Shown here in pieces: positions 43,659 to 54,598 of a stretch of 64,000 bases of DNA; position 1 is the stretch's first letter, and each line of letters begins with the position of its first letter. Under the pieces are notes generated by a model, which did no database searches, had not been told where the DNA came from, and was given only the letters and a program-made list of their open reading frames with translations. The stretch lies in contig NZ_FUID01000004.1 in assembly GCF_900163635.1 (NCBI RefSeq), positions 1 through 64,000 on the forward strand, given 5' to 3'. Source of the DNA: Leucobacter sp. 7(1). GTDB taxonomy: Bacteria > Actinomycetota > Actinomycetes > Actinomycetales > Microbacteriaceae. The position numbers were made by a program, and so were the translations under genes.

Positions 43659-45527
43659 CTATTCGTCGCGGAGTCCGCGTCGCGCGGCTTCGAGGGCCAC
43701 GAGCTGTTCTTGCAGCCTGCGGGAGGACGGATCCGAGGAGTCCCCAATGCGCTGCATCCGCGCCAGGAGCTCCTGTTTCAGGCCCACCAGATCCCGGTCG
43801 AGGAGAGACACAATCACGTCCTTCGCGTAGACGGCGAGCTGATCCGCGCGTCGTTCGGGCATGGGGACCACCGCGAGTTCGCGCACCAGTCCTTGGTGCG
43901 ACTCCGGGGTTGCCGCGACAACCTGATCCACCCAGGATGGGGTCCCTAGCGCAGGCAGCGCCGCCCCGAGCGCGTCCCGGACGACCCGGAGGTTCGGCTC
44001 GAACACCTGCGCGGTCACCGCCTGGTGCACGAGCTCGAGGCCGACAGCATCGCCCTGCTGCAGCATCGCCATGAGCGCGTCACGCTCGAGTCGAGTCGTG
44101 GCGCTGTTGCGGAGCGCCGAGAGGCCAAGTACCGGGCCAGGTGGCGCTGCCGCCCCGGGCGCGCCACTCGACCGCGGCGGTTCTGGCGGCAGTTCGCGCG
44201 TGCTCCGCGGATCACGTTCCGCAGTGCGCACCGCCTGTTGCACCTCTGCAAGCTCGACGCCGAGCATGCGCGCGAGCTCGCGCGCATACCCGGGCCGCAG
44301 CGAGGGATCCTTGATCTCAGCAACGATGGGGGCCGCGGTGCGCAGTGCCGACACACGTCCCTCAACTGAATTCAGATCAAAGCGGGCGACCGCCTGACGC
44401 AGCGCGAACTCGAACAGCGGCTGTTTCCGGGTGAACAACTCGCGCACGGCCTCGTCACCCCGGTGCAGGCGGAGATCCGCCGGATCGAAGCCCTCCGGGG
44501 CGACCGCCACGTAGGTCTGGGCAGTGAACCGCTTTTCTTCGCTAAATGCGCGCAATGCGGCCTTTTGGCCGGCCTCGTCGGGGTCAAAGGTGAACACGAC
44601 CTCGGCGGCAGAATCGTCACCCATGATCCGACGAAGGATCGAAATGTGATCCTTCCCGAAGGCGGTGCCACAGGTTGCAACGGCGGTGTCGATGCCCGCG
44701 AGGTGGCAGGCCATCACGTCGGTGTACCCTTCCACGACGACCGCGCGCTTGCCGCGGGAGATCGCCTTCTTAGCGAGGTCGAGCCCGTAGAGCACCTGCG
44801 ACTTGTGATACACCGGCGACTCGGGTGTGTTGAGGTACTTGGGGCCGCTATCGTCCTCGTAGAGCTTCCGCGCACCGAAGCCGAGCGTCTGGCCGCTCGT
44901 GTCCCGGATCGGCCACACCACACGCCCGCGGAAGCGGTCGTACACCCCGCGCTGCCCCTCCGATACCAAGCCCGCCTGGGTGAGTTCGGCCGGCGTGTAG
45001 CCCTGAGACTTCAGATAGTCCGTCAGGCCGTTCCAGCCGCGCGGTGCGTAGCCCACACCGAAGCGTTCGATTGCGGCGGCGTCGAAACCTCGCTGTTCAA
45101 GGAAGGTACGGCCAGCGGTGCCCTCTTCGCCGGCGAGCTGCCCCACATAGAACGCTGCGGCAGCCTGATTCGCCGCGAGCAGACGCGCGCGGTTGGGGCC
45201 CTCCTCACGCGCGTAGCCGCCCTCCTCATAGGTCAGACCGTAGTGGATCCGTGCGGCCAGGCGCTCCACCGACTCCGCGAAAGTGAGGTGGTCCATCCGC
45301 TGCAAAAACGTGAAGGCGTCACCGGATTCACCACAGCCGAAGCAGTGGTAATACCCCAGCGCCGGGCGGACGTGAAAGCTCGGGCTGCGTTCGTCGTGGA
45401 ATGGGCAGAGCCCCTTCATCGAGTCGATTCCCGCGTTCTTCAGAGTGACGTAGTCGCCCACGAGGTCGCCCAGGTTGGTGCGTCGTTTCACTTCCTCTAC
45501 GTCGCTCGCGCGGATCCGGCCTGCCAT
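43659..45527 (-). CDS. dnaG: DNA primase
   Basis: 622 residues. CHC2 zinc domain with Cys41, His44, Cys62 and Cys65 (CPFHDE, HCFGCGE), RNA-polymerase core with the toprim motif VVEGYTDVMA near residue 270 and a helical DnaB-binding C-terminus. The protein start MAGRIRASDVEEVKRRTNL agrees with relatives. A TAAGCT hexamer ends seven bases before the ATG at 45527, so a leaderless promoter in the dgt-dnaG gap is likely. Makes RNA primers at the replication fork. Confidence 0.96.
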   Translation of the reverse strand: MAGRIRASDVEEVKRRTNLGDLVGDYVTLKNAGIDSMKGLCPFHDERSPSFHVRPALGYYHCFGCGESGDAFTFLQRMDHLTFAESVERLAARIHYGLTYEEGGYAREEGPNRARLLAANQAAAAFYVGQLAGEEGTAGRTFLEQRGFDAAAIERFGVGYAPRGWNGLTDYLKSQGYTPAELTQAGLVSEGQRGVYDRFRGRVVWPIRDTSGQTLGFGARKLYEDDSGPKYLNTPESPVYHKSQVLYGLDLAKKAISRGKRAVVVEGYTDVMACHLAGIDTAVATCGTAFGKDHISILRRIMGDDSAAEVVFTFDPDEAGQKAALRAFSEEKRFTAQTYVAVAPEGFDPADLRLHRGDEAVRELFTRKQPLFEFALRQAVARFDLNSVEGRVSALRTAAPIVAEIKDPSLRPGYARELARMLGVELAEVQQAVRTAERDPRSTRELPPEPPRSSGAPGAAAPPGPVLGLSALRNSATTRLERDALMAMLQQGDAVGLELVHQAVTAQVFEPNLRVVRDALGAALPALGTPSWVDQVVAATPESHQGLVRELAVVPMPERRADQLAVYAKDVIVSLLDRDLVGLKQELLARMQRIGDSSDPSSRRLQEQLVALEAARRGLRDE

Positions 45528-45572
45528 ACCCGCCAGCTTAGCGCCGCGGGCCCGGTGACCACGCACAGCCGC

Positions 45573-46832
45573 CTAGACGAGCGGAATGTCGCAGAACTGC
45601 TTGTGCCAAGCGATCGCCGACTGGTCGGTGAGCGAGGCCACCTGATCGACAACCGCGCGCCGCGCCCCCGCCTCATCTGCAGCCGCCCGGAAGTCGGCGG
45701 CAAACGCCGGTTCCAAGCCCTCCGCACCAGCGGCCCAGAGCGCCTCGAGCAGCTCGGAAAGCAACTCACGCTGACGCCGATAGGTCGGTTGACGACGGCC
45801 GCTCGACATCACGAACGCTGCGACGATGCCCTTGAGCACTGCAATCTCCGCGCGGATCTCCGCGGGCACCACGATCGGCGCCCCGTAGCGGGCAAGCGGT
45901 GTGCCATCAGCAGATTCGAGCGTCGCGGCGACGGAAGCGCGGGCGAAGCGGCCGATCATGTCACTCGTGAAATTCTTCAGTTGGGCCTGGTGGCCGCGTG
46001 AAGCGTCCCACCGCGTCAACCAGGTCTGGGTCTCGGAGATCCGGTCATAGGCGGCACCGAGATCGTCTCCGGAAAAGTCGCCGCCAGCCCACTCCGCAAC
46101 CGCACGGATCAGCGAGTCGTGACCGGAACGCGCCGTGAGGATCTCCGGGTCGATGAATTCGCTGACGATCGCGTCCTCAAAGTCATGCACCGAATAGGCG
46201 ATGTCGTCCGACAGGTCCATCACCTGAGCTTCAGCGCACTTGACCCGGTCCGGAGCGCCCGCGCGCAGCCACGCAAATACAGGCTCGTCGTCCGCGAAGT
46301 ACCCAAACTTCATGCTCCCGGGCACCGCCTCTGGCAGGCTCCACGGGTACTTGCAACTTGCATCGAGCGTGGCCCGTGTGAGGTTGAGCCCCAGACTTGA
46401 TCCGTCAGGCGCGACGCGCTTGGGTTCGAGTCGCGTCAGCACGCGCAGTGTCTGCGCGTTCCCCTCGAATCCCCCCGCGTCAGCCGCCCACTCATTGAGT
46501 GCCTTCTCGCCGTTGTGCCCAAACGGCGGGTGCCCGAGATCATGGGCCAGGCATGCCGTGTCGACAACATCCTGGGCGAGGCCCAGAGTCACCGCAAGTT
46601 CCCGGCCGATCTGCGCGACCTCGAGCGAGTGAGTGAGGCGATTTCGCGCGAAATCGATCCCCGCAGTAGGACTCAGTACCTGCGTCTTCGCCGCTAAGCG
46701 GCGCCAGCCGCTCGAGTGCAGCACTCGGGCGCGATCGCGTGCGAAGTCGCTGCGCACGCCACTGTGAGTCTCTGAGGCAAAGCGTTCGGCGTCCGCGGGG
46801 CCATAGCCCGGCGGCAGCCCGAGGTTACCCAC
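45573..46832 (-). CDS. dgt: Deoxyguanosinetriphosphate triphosphohydrolase-like protein
   Basis: 419 residues, HD-domain phosphohydrolase that cleaves dNTPs to nucleoside and triphosphate. Metal ligands are His68 (RLTHSLEVAQ), His97-Asp98 (LAHDLGHPPFGHNGEKAL) and a later Asp in VMDLSDDIAYSVHD. Starts with GTG, eight bases inside the dusB gene, so it is coupled to it. dusB-dgt-dnaG order is conserved in actinobacteria. dnaG begins 45 bases after its stop. Confidence 0.93.
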   Translation of the reverse strand: MGNLGLPPGYGPADAERFASETHSGVRSDFARDRARVLHSSGWRRLAAKTQVLSPTAGIDFARNRLTHSLEVAQIGRELAVTLGLAQDVVDTACLAHDLGHPPFGHNGEKALNEWAADAGGFEGNAQTLRVLTRLEPKRVAPDGSSLGLNLTRATLDASCKYPWSLPEAVPGSMKFGYFADDEPVFAWLRAGAPDRVKCAEAQVMDLSDDIAYSVHDFEDAIVSEFIDPEILTARSGHDSLIRAVAEWAGGDFSGDDLGAAYDRISETQTWLTRWDASRGHQAQLKNFTSDMIGRFARASVAATLESADGTPLARYGAPIVVPAEIRAEIAVLKGIVAAFVMSSGRRQPTYRRQRELLSELLEALWAAGAEGLEPAFAADFRAAADEAGARRAVVDQVASLTDQSAIAWHKQFCDIPLV

Positions 46833-48012
46833 CGGAATCGTCTCGCTCGGCCTCGGCCAAGTCCGCGTAGTTGATGCTGTCGCTTGTGCGGCTGTTCAGC
46901 CAGCCGTCCGGCAGGTGCACCCGCTTCGGTGATCCTGCGCGGCCGCGCTGCCCCTCGGCGCCCTCACCGGGGTACGGGATCGAGCCGTCCATCGTCGCGA
47001 AGATCTCATCCATCTGCTCGAGTGACTCCACCGCGGCCAGGGCGCGACGGGTATCGCCGCCGACACCATAGCCCTTGTAGTACCAAGCGACGTGCTTGCG
47101 GATGTCGCGGCAGGCGCGATCCTCCTCGCCGTCGAAAAACTCAACGAGGAGTTCCGTGTGTCGGCGCATCGCGGCCATCACGAAGCCAAGCGGCGGCCGC
47201 GCGATCGCTGCTTCAGCCTCGGCGGCGCTGATTTCCCCAGCCTCGGCCCGGAACGCAGCGGCGAGATCGCCGAACAGCCACGGACGACCCAAGCAACCGC
47301 GGCCCACCACGACACCGTCGCAGCCCGTCTCTCGCATCATGCGGATCGCGTCATCCGCGGCCCAGATGTCGCCGTTGCCGAGGATCGGCACACTCGTGAT
47401 CGTTTCCTTGAGCGTCGCGATCGCCGACCAGTCGGCGTGGCCCGAGTAGAACTCGTTCGCGGTGCGCCCGTGGAGGGCAATGGCGGCGACGCCAGCACCT
47501 TCCGCGGCACGCGCCGCGTCCAAATAGGTGAGGTGATCCTCGTCGATGCCCTTGCGCATTTTTATCGTGAGGGGGATGTCCCCCGCCGCGCGCACCGCGC
47601 CCGAGACGATCGCCTCGAACAGGTCGCTCTTCCAAGGCAGGGCTGATCCGCCGCCCTTGCGAGTCACTTTCGGGACGGGACAGCCGAAGTTCAGGTCGAT
47701 GTGATCGGCGAGATCCTCATCAACAAGGAATTTCACCGCCTCCGACACTGTCTTGGGGTCGACACCGTAGAGCTGGATCGAGCGCGGCGTTTCGCTCTCG
47801 TGGTGCTTGATCAGGCGCAGCGACGCGGGCGTGCGTTCTACGAGCGCGCGGCTCGTAATCATCTCGCTCACGTATACACCAGCGCCGTACTCACGGCACA
47901 GGCGACGGAACGCCGTATTCGTAATGCCCGCCATGGGGGCCAACACCACCGGCACGTCGAGCTCGAGCGGCCCGATCCGCAGCCGGGAATCGCGGAGAGT
48001 CTGGGAAGTCAT
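46825..48012 (-). CDS. dusB: tRNA-dihydrouridine synthase (DusB-like)
   Basis: 395 residues. FMN-dependent reduction of uridines in tRNA D-loops. N-terminal TIM barrel with LAPMAGITNTAFRRLC at 24-39 and the catalytic Cys111 in NFGCPVPKVTRKGGGSAL; FMN-binding GNGDIW and GVVVGRGCLGRPWLF follow, then the helical tRNA-binding domain. GGGAG is located just before the ATG. The C-terminal 40 residues are a non-conserved basic and polar tail. First gene of the dusB-dgt pair. Confidence 0.95.
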   Translation of the reverse strand: MTSQTLRDSRLRIGPLELDVPVVLAPMAGITNTAFRRLCREYGAGVYVSEMITSRALVERTPASLRLIKHHESETPRSIQLYGVDPKTVSEAVKFLVDEDLADHIDLNFGCPVPKVTRKGGGSALPWKSDLFEAIVSGAVRAAGDIPLTIKMRKGIDEDHLTYLDAARAAEGAGVAAIALHGRTANEFYSGHADWSAIATLKETITSVPILGNGDIWAADDAIRMMRETGCDGVVVGRGCLGRPWLFGDLAAAFRAEAGEISAAEAEAAIARPPLGFVMAAMRRHTELLVEFFDGEEDRACRDIRKHVAWYYKGYGVGGDTRRALAAVESLEQMDEIFATMDGSIPYPGEGAEGQRGRAGSPKRVHLPDGWLNSRTSDSINYADLAEAERDDSGG

Positions 48013-48041
48013 ATCGCTCCCATTCTCTCATGCGGCGCGGA

Positions 48042-48836
48042 CTACTTCGCGGTGCCCGGCGTGGGCGCGTCGGTGGCCCCACCAAAGCGCCGATCCCGAT
48101 CATGGTAGACCTGAATGGCGCGCCATAATTCCTGCCGGCTGAAGTCCGGCCAGAGGGTGTCAAGGAACACCATTTCGGAGTACGCGGATTGCCACAGCAT
48201 GAAGTTGCTTGTGCGCTGCTCCCCTGAGCTTCGCAGGAACAGATCGACGTCGGGCAGTTCCGGCACGTACAGGTGGCGTTCGATCGTGCGCTCGGTGATC
48301 CCCATAGGGGTGAGCCGACCCGACTCAATGTCGGCGGCAATCGCTCGCACAGCGTCCACGAGCTCATTGCGGCCCCCGTAGTTCACGCACATCGTGAGCG
48401 TCAGGCCTGTGTTTGCCGCAGTCACCCGCTCCGAGGCGCGCAACTCGTTGATCACGGAGCCCCAGAGTTTTGGCTTGCGGCCGGCCCAGCGCATCCGGAC
48501 GTTCCAGGCGTGGAGCTGTGCCCGTCGGCGTCGCAGCACGTCGCGGTTGAAGCCCATGAGGAAGCGCACCTCGTCGGGCGACCGGCGCCAGTTCTCAGTG
48601 GAGAACGCGTACACGGAGAGGTGGGTGACGCCCGCCTGGATCGCGCCGGCGACGACGTCGAGCAGCGCCTGCTCGCCCGCCCGGTGCCCCTCGACCCGAG
48701 TGAGGCCCCGCTGATTTGCCCAGCGCCCGTTCCCGTCCATCACTATCGCGACGTGTTTCGGCACGGGGCCCGCGAACCGTGGCGGCGTTTCGCCCGTCCA
48801 GTTGACCGGGACGAGAGTATCGGGGGCAGCGCGCAT
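48042..48836 (-). CDS. uppS: Isoprenyl (undecaprenyl/decaprenyl) diphosphate synthase
   Basis: 264 residues, cis-prenyltransferase. Makes the polyprenyl carrier lipid for cell-wall synthesis. Region [13 protein letters not shown] (33-45, Asp34) is the catalytic site and [14 protein letters not shown] the diphosphate-binding region. The start at 48836 is preceded by TAGACT seven bases upstream that overlaps the recO stop. It may be both leaderless and read through from recO, from which it is separated by 10 bases. recO-uppS order is a common actinobacterial pairing. Confidence 0.94.
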   Translation of the reverse strand: MRAAPDTLVPVNWTGETPPRFAGPVPKHVAIVMDGNGRWANQRGLTRVEGHRAGEQALLDVVAGAIQAGVTHLSVYAFSTENWRRSPDEVRFLMGFNRDVLRRRRAQLHAWNVRMRWAGRKPKLWGSVINELRASERVTAANTGLTLTMCVNYGGRNELVDAVRAIAADIESGRLTPMGITERTIERHLYVPELPDVDLFLRSSGEQRTSNFMLWQSAYSEMVFLDTLWPDFSRQELWRAIQVYHDRDRRFGGATDAPTPGTAK

Positions 48837-48846
48837 ACCCAGCAGT

Positions 48847-49569
48847 CTAAAGCCGCGGGGTGCTGAACGAGCGCAGCCCGCGCTCCAGGTGCCACTGCGT
48901 GTACGCCGCCGTAATCCCCGCCGCCTGACCGCGCTCCCGTTCCGACGCGGCCAGCGCGTCATCCCAGTCGCCGGCGAGCAACGCCCGCAGCAGAAGCACG
49001 CTGCCCGGATCCAACCGCGGAGATCCGGGCGCGCGGCAGGCTTCGCAAGTCACGCCGCCGAGCTGCACGTTGACGGCGGTGTGCGGACCGGGCGCGCCGC
49101 AGCGCACACAGTCCACGAGTCCAGGCGTCCAGCCCGCAACCGACATCGCACGGAGGAGGTAGCCATCGCGCACAAGCTCGGCCGGGATTTTCGCCGCGGC
49201 GAGTGTGCGCAGGGCACCCACGAGGAGCGAGTACTGGGCGGGGCTGGGGTCGCCCTCCGCCAGGCGCTCCGCGGTTTCCACAATGACCGAGCCAGAGCGG
49301 TAGCGTTCGTAGTCTGCACTGATCGCAGGCCCGTACGCGCCCAGCGTTTCGGCCTGCGTCACTGTGTCAAGCGTTCGGCCTTCAAAGCACTGGATGTCCG
49401 CAACCATGAACGGCTCGAGGCGAGCCCCAAACTTCGACGAGGTGCGGCGCACCCCCTTCGCAACCGCGCGGAGGAGCCCCCGACCGCGAGTAAAGAACGT
49501 CACAATGCGATCGGCCTCGCCCAGCTTGTGTGTGCGGAGCACCACACCTTGGTCACGATAGAGAGGCAC
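48847..49569 (-). CDS. recO: DNA repair protein RecO
   Basis: 240 residues. OB-fold N-terminus ([20 protein letters not shown]), helical middle and a Cys4 zinc finger, CVRCGAP with CEACRAPG. RecO loads RecA with RecR during gap repair. I take the GTG at 49569 as the start (MPLYRDQG, matching relatives), because GATACT ends six bases before it. An in-frame ATG at 49587 has no usable binding site. Divergent from the TRIC-like gene. Confidence 0.9.
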   Translation of the reverse strand: MPLYRDQGVVLRTHKLGEADRIVTFFTRGRGLLRAVAKGVRRTSSKFGARLEPFMVADIQCFEGRTLDTVTQAETLGAYGPAISADYERYRSGSVIVETAERLAEGDPSPAQYSLLVGALRTLAAAKIPAELVRDGYLLRAMSVAGWTPGLVDCVRCGAPGPHTAVNVQLGGVTCEACRAPGSPRLDPGSVLLLRALLAGDWDDALAASERERGQAAGITAAYTQWHLERGLRSFSTPRL

Positions 49570-49621
49570 CCCCCTAGTATCCCGCATCTCCAGATCCCGC
49601 GTCGGATGGGACAATAGCGAG

Positions 49622-50542
49622 GTGATTGACGAGACGTTCCAAACCCCACTCCCACTCGACCTCGTGGCCGTCGGCGTGGGCAGTCTGCAGGGTGCGATGT
49701 TCGCCGCCGGATTCAAACGAATCGATCTCCTCGGAGTCGCGATCATCGGTATCGCCTCCGGCATCGGCGGCGGCTTCCTACGCGATATCCTGCTCGGCGT
49801 CACCCCGGCCGCGTTCTCGGACAATCTGTACCTTGTCGTGGCGACCGGTGCGGCGTTCATTGGCATGCTCCTCCCCCGGTTGCTCCAGAAAGTGGATCCG
49901 GTCATCACCGTCCTCGATGCGCTCAGCATCGGCATGTTTGGGGCGATCGGAACAACCAAAGCACTTGCCATGGGCATGCCGGTAATTCCCGCCCTGTTCA
50001 TCGGGACAGTGTCCGCCGTCGGCGGCGGTGTGCTGCGCGACGTGATGCTCAACATCCCGATCGCCCTCATGCACGTTGGCTCGCTCTACGCGGTGGCAAG
50101 CCTCGTCGGTGTCGCCACACTCGCGACGCTCGTGGCCCTCGGAGTTCCGGTCCTGATCGCAGGCATCGTGTGCGTGATCGTCACCGCAGTACTTCGCCTG
50201 CTTGCCGTCCGCTTTGGCTGGAGCCTGCCCGAACAGCGTGCGCTCAGTCGGATTCGACTGCGCCGCCAACGCCAGGTGGAGCAGGTCATCGAGGAGGCTC
50301 TGCACACGGGAGCGATCACGCTGCCCATCGACCTGGCCCATCTGGAAGATCTCGGCGAGGACGACGACTTCTCGACGCGTGAGGCGGAGGGGCCACGGGC
50401 TGGGAGCGCAGGATCCGGCACCGCTGTCTCGGGTTCTGGTTCTGGTCAGCGACGCAGCCCAGACGTGCATCCGGATCCGCTGTGGAACATGCGGCCGAAT
50501 CCGGCGGACGATACGCCGCCGGCCCGGGATCCCGAGGCTTAG
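49622..50542 (+). CDS. Trimeric intracellular cation channel (TRIC/UPF0126) family protein
   Basis: 306 residues. Seven spans in the first 200 residues built from two homologous halves, each with a glycine motif followed by Arg-Asp (GGGFLRD near 50, GGGVLRD near 137). Bacterial TRIC proteins conduct K+ or other monovalent ions; some UPF0126 members may carry amino acids. The cytosolic C-terminal 100 residues are unusual, a helical Arg/Gln part followed by a Gly/Ser-rich disordered tail. Starts with GTG; GACAAT lies six bases before it. Its stop overlaps the ruvC stop by four bases. Confidence 0.87.
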   Translation: MIDETFQTPLPLDLVAVGVGSLQGAMFAAGFKRIDLLGVAIIGIASGIGGGFLRDILLGVTPAAFSDNLYLVVATGAAFIGMLLPRLLQKVDPVITVLDALSIGMFGAIGTTKALAMGMPVIPALFIGTVSAVGGGVLRDVMLNIPIALMHVGSLYAVASLVGVATLATLVALGVPVLIAGIVCVIVTAVLRLLAVRFGWSLPEQRALSRIRLRRQRQVEQVIEEALHTGAITLPIDLAHLEDLGEDDDFSTREAEGPRAGSAGSGTAVSGSGSGQRRSPDVHPDPLWNMRPNPADDTPPARDPEA

Positions 50543-51132
50543 CCGCGCGGACCGCTCCGTCGGCGGCCGACCTTCGCCTCGGCTTCACGCCAGGCGCGCT
50601 GAGCGGGTGTTTCTCCGGCCGGTGCGGCGGCAGCGTTCTGCCTGTCGGCGGCACCACCACGGCCAAGGTGCCATGCGTGCGTGATCGCGAGCGCAAGCGC
50701 ATCCGCAGCGTCCGCGGGCTTGGGCGGAGCGGCGAGCCCCAGGAGGCGGGTCACCATTGTGGTCACCTGAGCCTTGTCCGCGGCACCATACCCGGTGACC
50801 TGGGACTTCACCTCGTTCGGGGTGTACATCGCGACGGGGATCCCGCGCTCTTCAGCCAGGTACATGACAACCCCGCTAATCTGTGCGACACCCATAACAC
50901 TCGCCACGTTCTGTTGCGCGAAGACGCGTTCGAGCGCGATCCCGTCAGGGCGCTCACCATCGAGCAAGCGCTTGATGCTGGATCCCAGTTGATGCAGCCG
51001 GGCCGGAAGCGGTGCTCCAGCCGGGCTCCCCAGAACCTCAACGTGCTGAAACTCCACGCGCCGCCCGGCACCCGCTGTGACAATACCGATGCCACAGCGG
51101 GTGAGACCCGGGTCGATCCCGATGATGCGCAC
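50539..51132 (-). CDS. ruvC: Holliday junction resolvase RuvC
   Basis: 197 residues. Structure-specific endonuclease that resolves Holliday junctions. The acidic active site is intact: Asp7 (GIDPGLTRCG), Glu68 (ALERVF), Asp141 and Asp144 (DAADALALAI). The last 40 residues are an alanine- and arginine-rich extension. It follows yebC after 29 bases. ruvA and ruvB, its usual downstream partners, are not here; a convergent channel gene takes their place. Confidence 0.95.
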   Translation of the reverse strand: MRIIGIDPGLTRCGIGIVTAGAGRRVEFQHVEVLGSPAGAPLPARLHQLGSSIKRLLDGERPDGIALERVFAQQNVASVMGVAQISGVVMYLAEERGIPVAMYTPNEVKSQVTGYGAADKAQVTTMVTRLLGLAAPPKPADAADALALAITHAWHLGRGGAADRQNAAAAPAGETPAQRAWREAEAKVGRRRSGPRG

Positions 51133-51161
51133 GTCGGCTCCGCGGAACGCGTCCGTGTCGA

Positions 51162-51926
51162 CTATTCGTCGTTCGCGAGCTCGGCCTGAACCTCGGGGGT
51201 CAGGTCGAAGTTCGAGTAGACGTTCTGTACATCGTCGCTGTCCTCGAGCGCGTCGATGAGTCGGAACACGGAGCGGGCAGTGTCCGCATCGATCTCGATC
51301 TTCACGTTCGGCACGAACTCCGCGTCAGCGGAATCGTAATCAATTCCGGCCTCGACGAGCGCGGTGCGAGCCGCCACGAGCTCAGACGGGTCCGTCAACA
51401 CTTCAAAGGCTTCACCGTTGGGCGTCGGGGTGACCTCTTCTGCGCCGGCCTCAAGCACAGCCATGAGCACATCGTCCTCGGTCGTGCCCTCAGCCGGAAC
51501 CGTGAGCACACCCTTCCGCGCGAAGTTGTATGCAACCGAGCCGGGATCGGCCAGGGTTCCACCGTTGCGGTTCAACGCCGTCCGCACCTCGGCGGCCGCG
51601 CGATTCTTGTTATCGGTGAGGCACTCGATCATCAGCGCGACGCCATTCGGGCCGTAGCCTTCGTACATGATCGTCGTGTACTCGACGGCCTCGCCATCGA
51701 GTCCGGCGCCTCGCTTGATCGCGCGATCGATGTTGTCTCCGGGAACGGAGTTCTTCTTTGCCTTCTGTACAGCGTCCACAAGCGCCGGGTTGCCCTGCAT
51801 ATCGGGTCCGCCGATGCGGGCAGCAACCTCGATGACCTTAATGTACTTCGCGAACGCTTTCGCGCGACGCGAGTCGAGGATTGCCTTCTTGTGCTTCGTG
51901 GTCGCCCACTTGGAGTGTCCGGACAT
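51162..51926 (-). CDS. YebC/PmpR family protein
   Basis: 254 residues, normal length. N-terminal [24 protein letters not shown] is the family signature. YebC proteins bind DNA as regulators, or act on ribosomes to relieve stalling at proline runs; which applies here is not shown. AAGGAG lies before the ATG. Linked to ruvC downstream and HIT-thrS upstream, a common actinobacterial neighbourhood. Confidence 0.95.
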   Translation of the reverse strand: MSGHSKWATTKHKKAILDSRRAKAFAKYIKVIEVAARIGGPDMQGNPALVDAVQKAKKNSVPGDNIDRAIKRGAGLDGEAVEYTTIMYEGYGPNGVALMIECLTDNKNRAAAEVRTALNRNGGTLADPGSVAYNFARKGVLTVPAEGTTEDDVLMAVLEAGAEEVTPTPNGEAFEVLTDPSELVAARTALVEAGIDYDSADAEFVPNVKIEIDADTARSVFRLIDALEDSDDVQNVYSNFDLTPEVQAELANDE

Positions 51927-51981
51927 GGGGACTCCTTCTCGATGAAAATACTGCGGTGAATTTCAGGATAGGTACGTGGCG

Positions 51982-52539
51982 CTACTCGGCGGAATCCGGG
52001 GGGTCAGCCCAGGCCGTCGCCAGCTTCTCGCGCACCTCTCCAAGGAGCTGCGGCAGCGCCTTCGTCTTCGCGATAATCGGGAAAAAGTTTGCATCCGAGC
52101 CCCACCGGGGCACGATGTGTTGGTGCAGGTGCGCGGCGACCCCGGCCCCGGCGATCGCGCCCTGGTTCATCCCGAGGTTAAAACCGTCGCAGCCCATCAC
52201 CTCGCGAGCGATCCGCATCGCCCGCTGGGTGAGGGCACCGATCTCGGCGACCTCTTCCGGGTTCGCCTCGTCGTAGCCGGCGATATGCCGATACGGGCAT
52301 ACAAGCATGTGCCCAGTGTTATAGGGGAACAGATTCAGGATCACATACGCCGTCGTGCCACGCGCCACAATCAACGCGTCCTCGTCGGACTTCGTGGGAG
52401 CCTCGCAGAACGGGCAGTCCCGGTGATCAGGCTGGTGATGATCTTTGACGTACACCATACGGTGCGGCACCCACAGACGCTCCATATCGTCCGGGGTGCC
52501 CACCGCAGCGGTGGAGCTGAGATCTTCTATGCGGTCCAC
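51982..52539 (-). CDS. HIT domain nucleotide hydrolase/transferase
   Basis: 185 residues. The His triad HLHQH is at 137-141, and a CPFC pair near residue 42 with upstream His residues suggests a zinc site. HIT proteins hydrolyse or transfer nucleotides from phosphoramidate or dinucleotide polyphosphates; actinobacterial members of this branch resemble Ap4A phosphorylases. Starts with GTG 13 bases inside the thrS gene, so it is translationally coupled to it. An ATG at residue 19 is an alternative start. Confidence 0.9.
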   Translation of the reverse strand: MDRIEDLSSTAAVGTPDDMERLWVPHRMVYVKDHHQPDHRDCPFCEAPTKSDEDALIVARGTTAYVILNLFPYNTGHMLVCPYRHIAGYDEANPEEVAEIGALTQRAMRIAREVMGCDGFNLGMNQGAIAGAGVAAHLHQHIVPRWGSDANFFPIIAKTKALPQLLGEVREKLATAWADPPDSAE

Positions 52540-54494
52540 GCCGTCGACACCTGTTCGTGCGCCGCGATCGCACCGGTAATGCGTTCGATGGCTTCGGCAA
52601 CCGGAACACCGTTCAGCTGTGTGCCGTCGCGGAAGCGGAACGACACGGCGTTCGCCGCGCGATCATCCTCGCCCGCAATGAGCTGGAACGGCACCTTTGC
52701 TTTGGTGTGGTTGCGGATCTTCTTCGGCATCCGGTCGTCACTGTGATCAACCTCGGCACGAACGCCCTGGGCCCGCAGCTGCGCGATCACGCCGTCCAGG
52801 TACTCGCCGTACTGCTCGGCGACCGGGATCCCAACAACCTGAGTCGGCGACAGCCAGACCGGGAAGGCGCCGGCGTAGTGCTCAAGCAGGATCGCAAAGA
52901 ACCGCTCGACCGAGCCCAGCAGGGCGCGGTGAATCATGACCGGCTGCTTCCGGGTCCCGTCCGCTGCAGCGTACTCAAGCTCGAACAACTCGGGCTGATT
53001 GAAGTCGAGCTGCACGGTCGACAGCTGCCAGGTGCGGCCGATTGCGTCGCGCGCCTGCACCGAAATCTTCGGGCCGTAGAACGCAGCGCCCCCCGGATCC
53101 GCGACGAGCTCGAGCCCGGACTCCTCGCCGACCTCGCGCAACGTCTGTTCGGCCTCAGCCCACTGCTCCGCCGTGCCCACCGACTTCTCGGAGTCACGCG
53201 TCGAGAGCTCCAGGTAGAAATCATTCAGGCCGTAGGCGCGCAGCGTCTCGAACACGAACTCGAGCTGAGTCTTGATCTCGCCCTTGACCTGCTCGTCGGT
53301 GACGTAAATGTGTGCGTCGTCCTGCGTCAGGCCGCGCACTCGGGTCAGGCCAGACAGGGTGCCCGACTTCTCGTAGCGATACACCGTGCCAAACTCGGCC
53401 AGGCGAAGGGGAAGCTCGCGGTAGCTGCGCGAGCGGGCACGGAAGATCAGGTTATGGAACGGGCAGTTCATGGGCTTCAGGTAGTAGTCCTGGCCCTGCT
53501 TTGTGACGTTGCCCTCTGCGTCCACGACCTCATCGAGGTGCATGGCCGGGAACATACCGTCCTTGTACCAGTTGAGGTGCTGGCTGGTTTCAAACAGTGA
53601 GCCCTTGGTGATGTGCGGGCTGTTCACGACCTCGTAGCCGTTTTTCAGCAGCTCCGTACGCATGAAGTTTTCGATTTCATGGCGGATGATGCCGCCACGC
53701 GGATGGAACACCGCGAGGCCCGAACCGATCTCGTCGGGGAAGCTAAACAGATCCATCTCGACGCCCAGCTTGCGGTGGTCGCGCTTCGCGGCCTCCTCGA
53801 GGCGCGTTTGGTAGGCGCGCAGCTCGTCCTTTGTCGGCCAGGCGGTGCCGTAGATGCGCTGCAGCATCGGGTTCGCCTCGCTGCCGCGCCAGTATGCCCC
53901 GGCGCTGCGCATCAGAGCCCAGCCGTTGCCAATGACGCGAGTGCTCGGCACGTGCGGGCCGCGGCACAGATCCTTCCAGCAGACTTCGCCTGTTTTGGGG
54001 TCGACGTTGTCGTAGATCGTGAGCTCGGCACCGCCGACCTCAACGCTCTCGTTGTCGCCGCCCTCGGCGGCACCGCCCTTGAGGCCAATCAGTTCGAGCT
54101 TGTAGGGCTCGTTCGCGAGTTCTGCGCGTGCCTCATCCTCGGTCACAACTCGACGCACAAAGCGTTGGCCCTGCTTCACGATCTTCTGCATCTCACTGGA
54201 GATCGCCTTCAGGTCCTCTGGCGTAAACGGCTCAGCGGGATCGAAGTCATAGTAGAAGCCATCGGTGATGGGCGGCCCGATGCCGAGCGTAGTCTCCGGG
54301 TCAATTCGCTGCACTGCCTGCGCGAGCACGTGCGCCGCGGAGTGACGCAGGATACTCAGCCCGTCCTCGGAATCGACCGAAACGGGCTCAACCGTGTCCG
54401 TTTCCGTGACCTCCGTTGCCAGGTCGCGGAGCTCGCCATTGAGTCGCATTGCGACAATCGAGCGATCGGTAAACAGGGAGAAGCCATCGGCCAC
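52527..54494 (-). CDS. thrS: Threonyl-tRNA synthetase
   Basis: 655 residues. A short TGS-like N-terminal region, the editing/SAD domain ([15 protein letters not shown] near residue 47), class II motifs with zinc ligands (KPMNCPFH Cys and His) and the anticodon-binding domain at the end. I start at the GTG at 54494, since AAGGAG ends nine bases before it; an in-frame TTG at 54512 would place that site inside the gene. Overlaps HIT by 13 bases. No T-box core is visible in the 100 bases upstream. Confidence 0.96.
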   Translation of the reverse strand: MADGFSLFTDRSIVAMRLNGELRDLATEVTETDTVEPVSVDSEDGLSILRHSAAHVLAQAVQRIDPETTLGIGPPITDGFYYDFDPAEPFTPEDLKAISSEMQKIVKQGQRFVRRVVTEDEARAELANEPYKLELIGLKGGAAEGGDNESVEVGGAELTIYDNVDPKTGEVCWKDLCRGPHVPSTRVIGNGWALMRSAGAYWRGSEANPMLQRIYGTAWPTKDELRAYQTRLEEAAKRDHRKLGVEMDLFSFPDEIGSGLAVFHPRGGIIRHEIENFMRTELLKNGYEVVNSPHITKGSLFETSQHLNWYKDGMFPAMHLDEVVDAEGNVTKQGQDYYLKPMNCPFHNLIFRARSRSYRELPLRLAEFGTVYRYEKSGTLSGLTRVRGLTQDDAHIYVTDEQVKGEIKTQLEFVFETLRAYGLNDFYLELSTRDSEKSVGTAEQWAEAEQTLREVGEESGLELVADPGGAAFYGPKISVQARDAIGRTWQLSTVQLDFNQPELFELEYAAADGTRKQPVMIHRALLGSVERFFAILLEHYAGAFPVWLSPTQVVGIPVAEQYGEYLDGVIAQLRAQGVRAEVDHSDDRMPKKIRNHTKAKVPFQLIAGEDDRAANAVSFRFRDGTQLNGVPVAEAIERITGAIAAHEQVSTAWTA

Positions 54495-54598
54495 AGGGGC
54501 ACACTCCTTCAATACGGTGACACGGACCCCGCAATTCTATCGCGGGAGCGCGTCCCGAGATGGCACCATGCCCCAGAGTCCTGGAAACACCCCGCTAT

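Noticed and set aside
46559-46566. Fifth TGTCGACA palindrome
   Set aside because: It lies inside the dgt coding sequence, far from any promoter and away from the island; about one copy is expected by chance.
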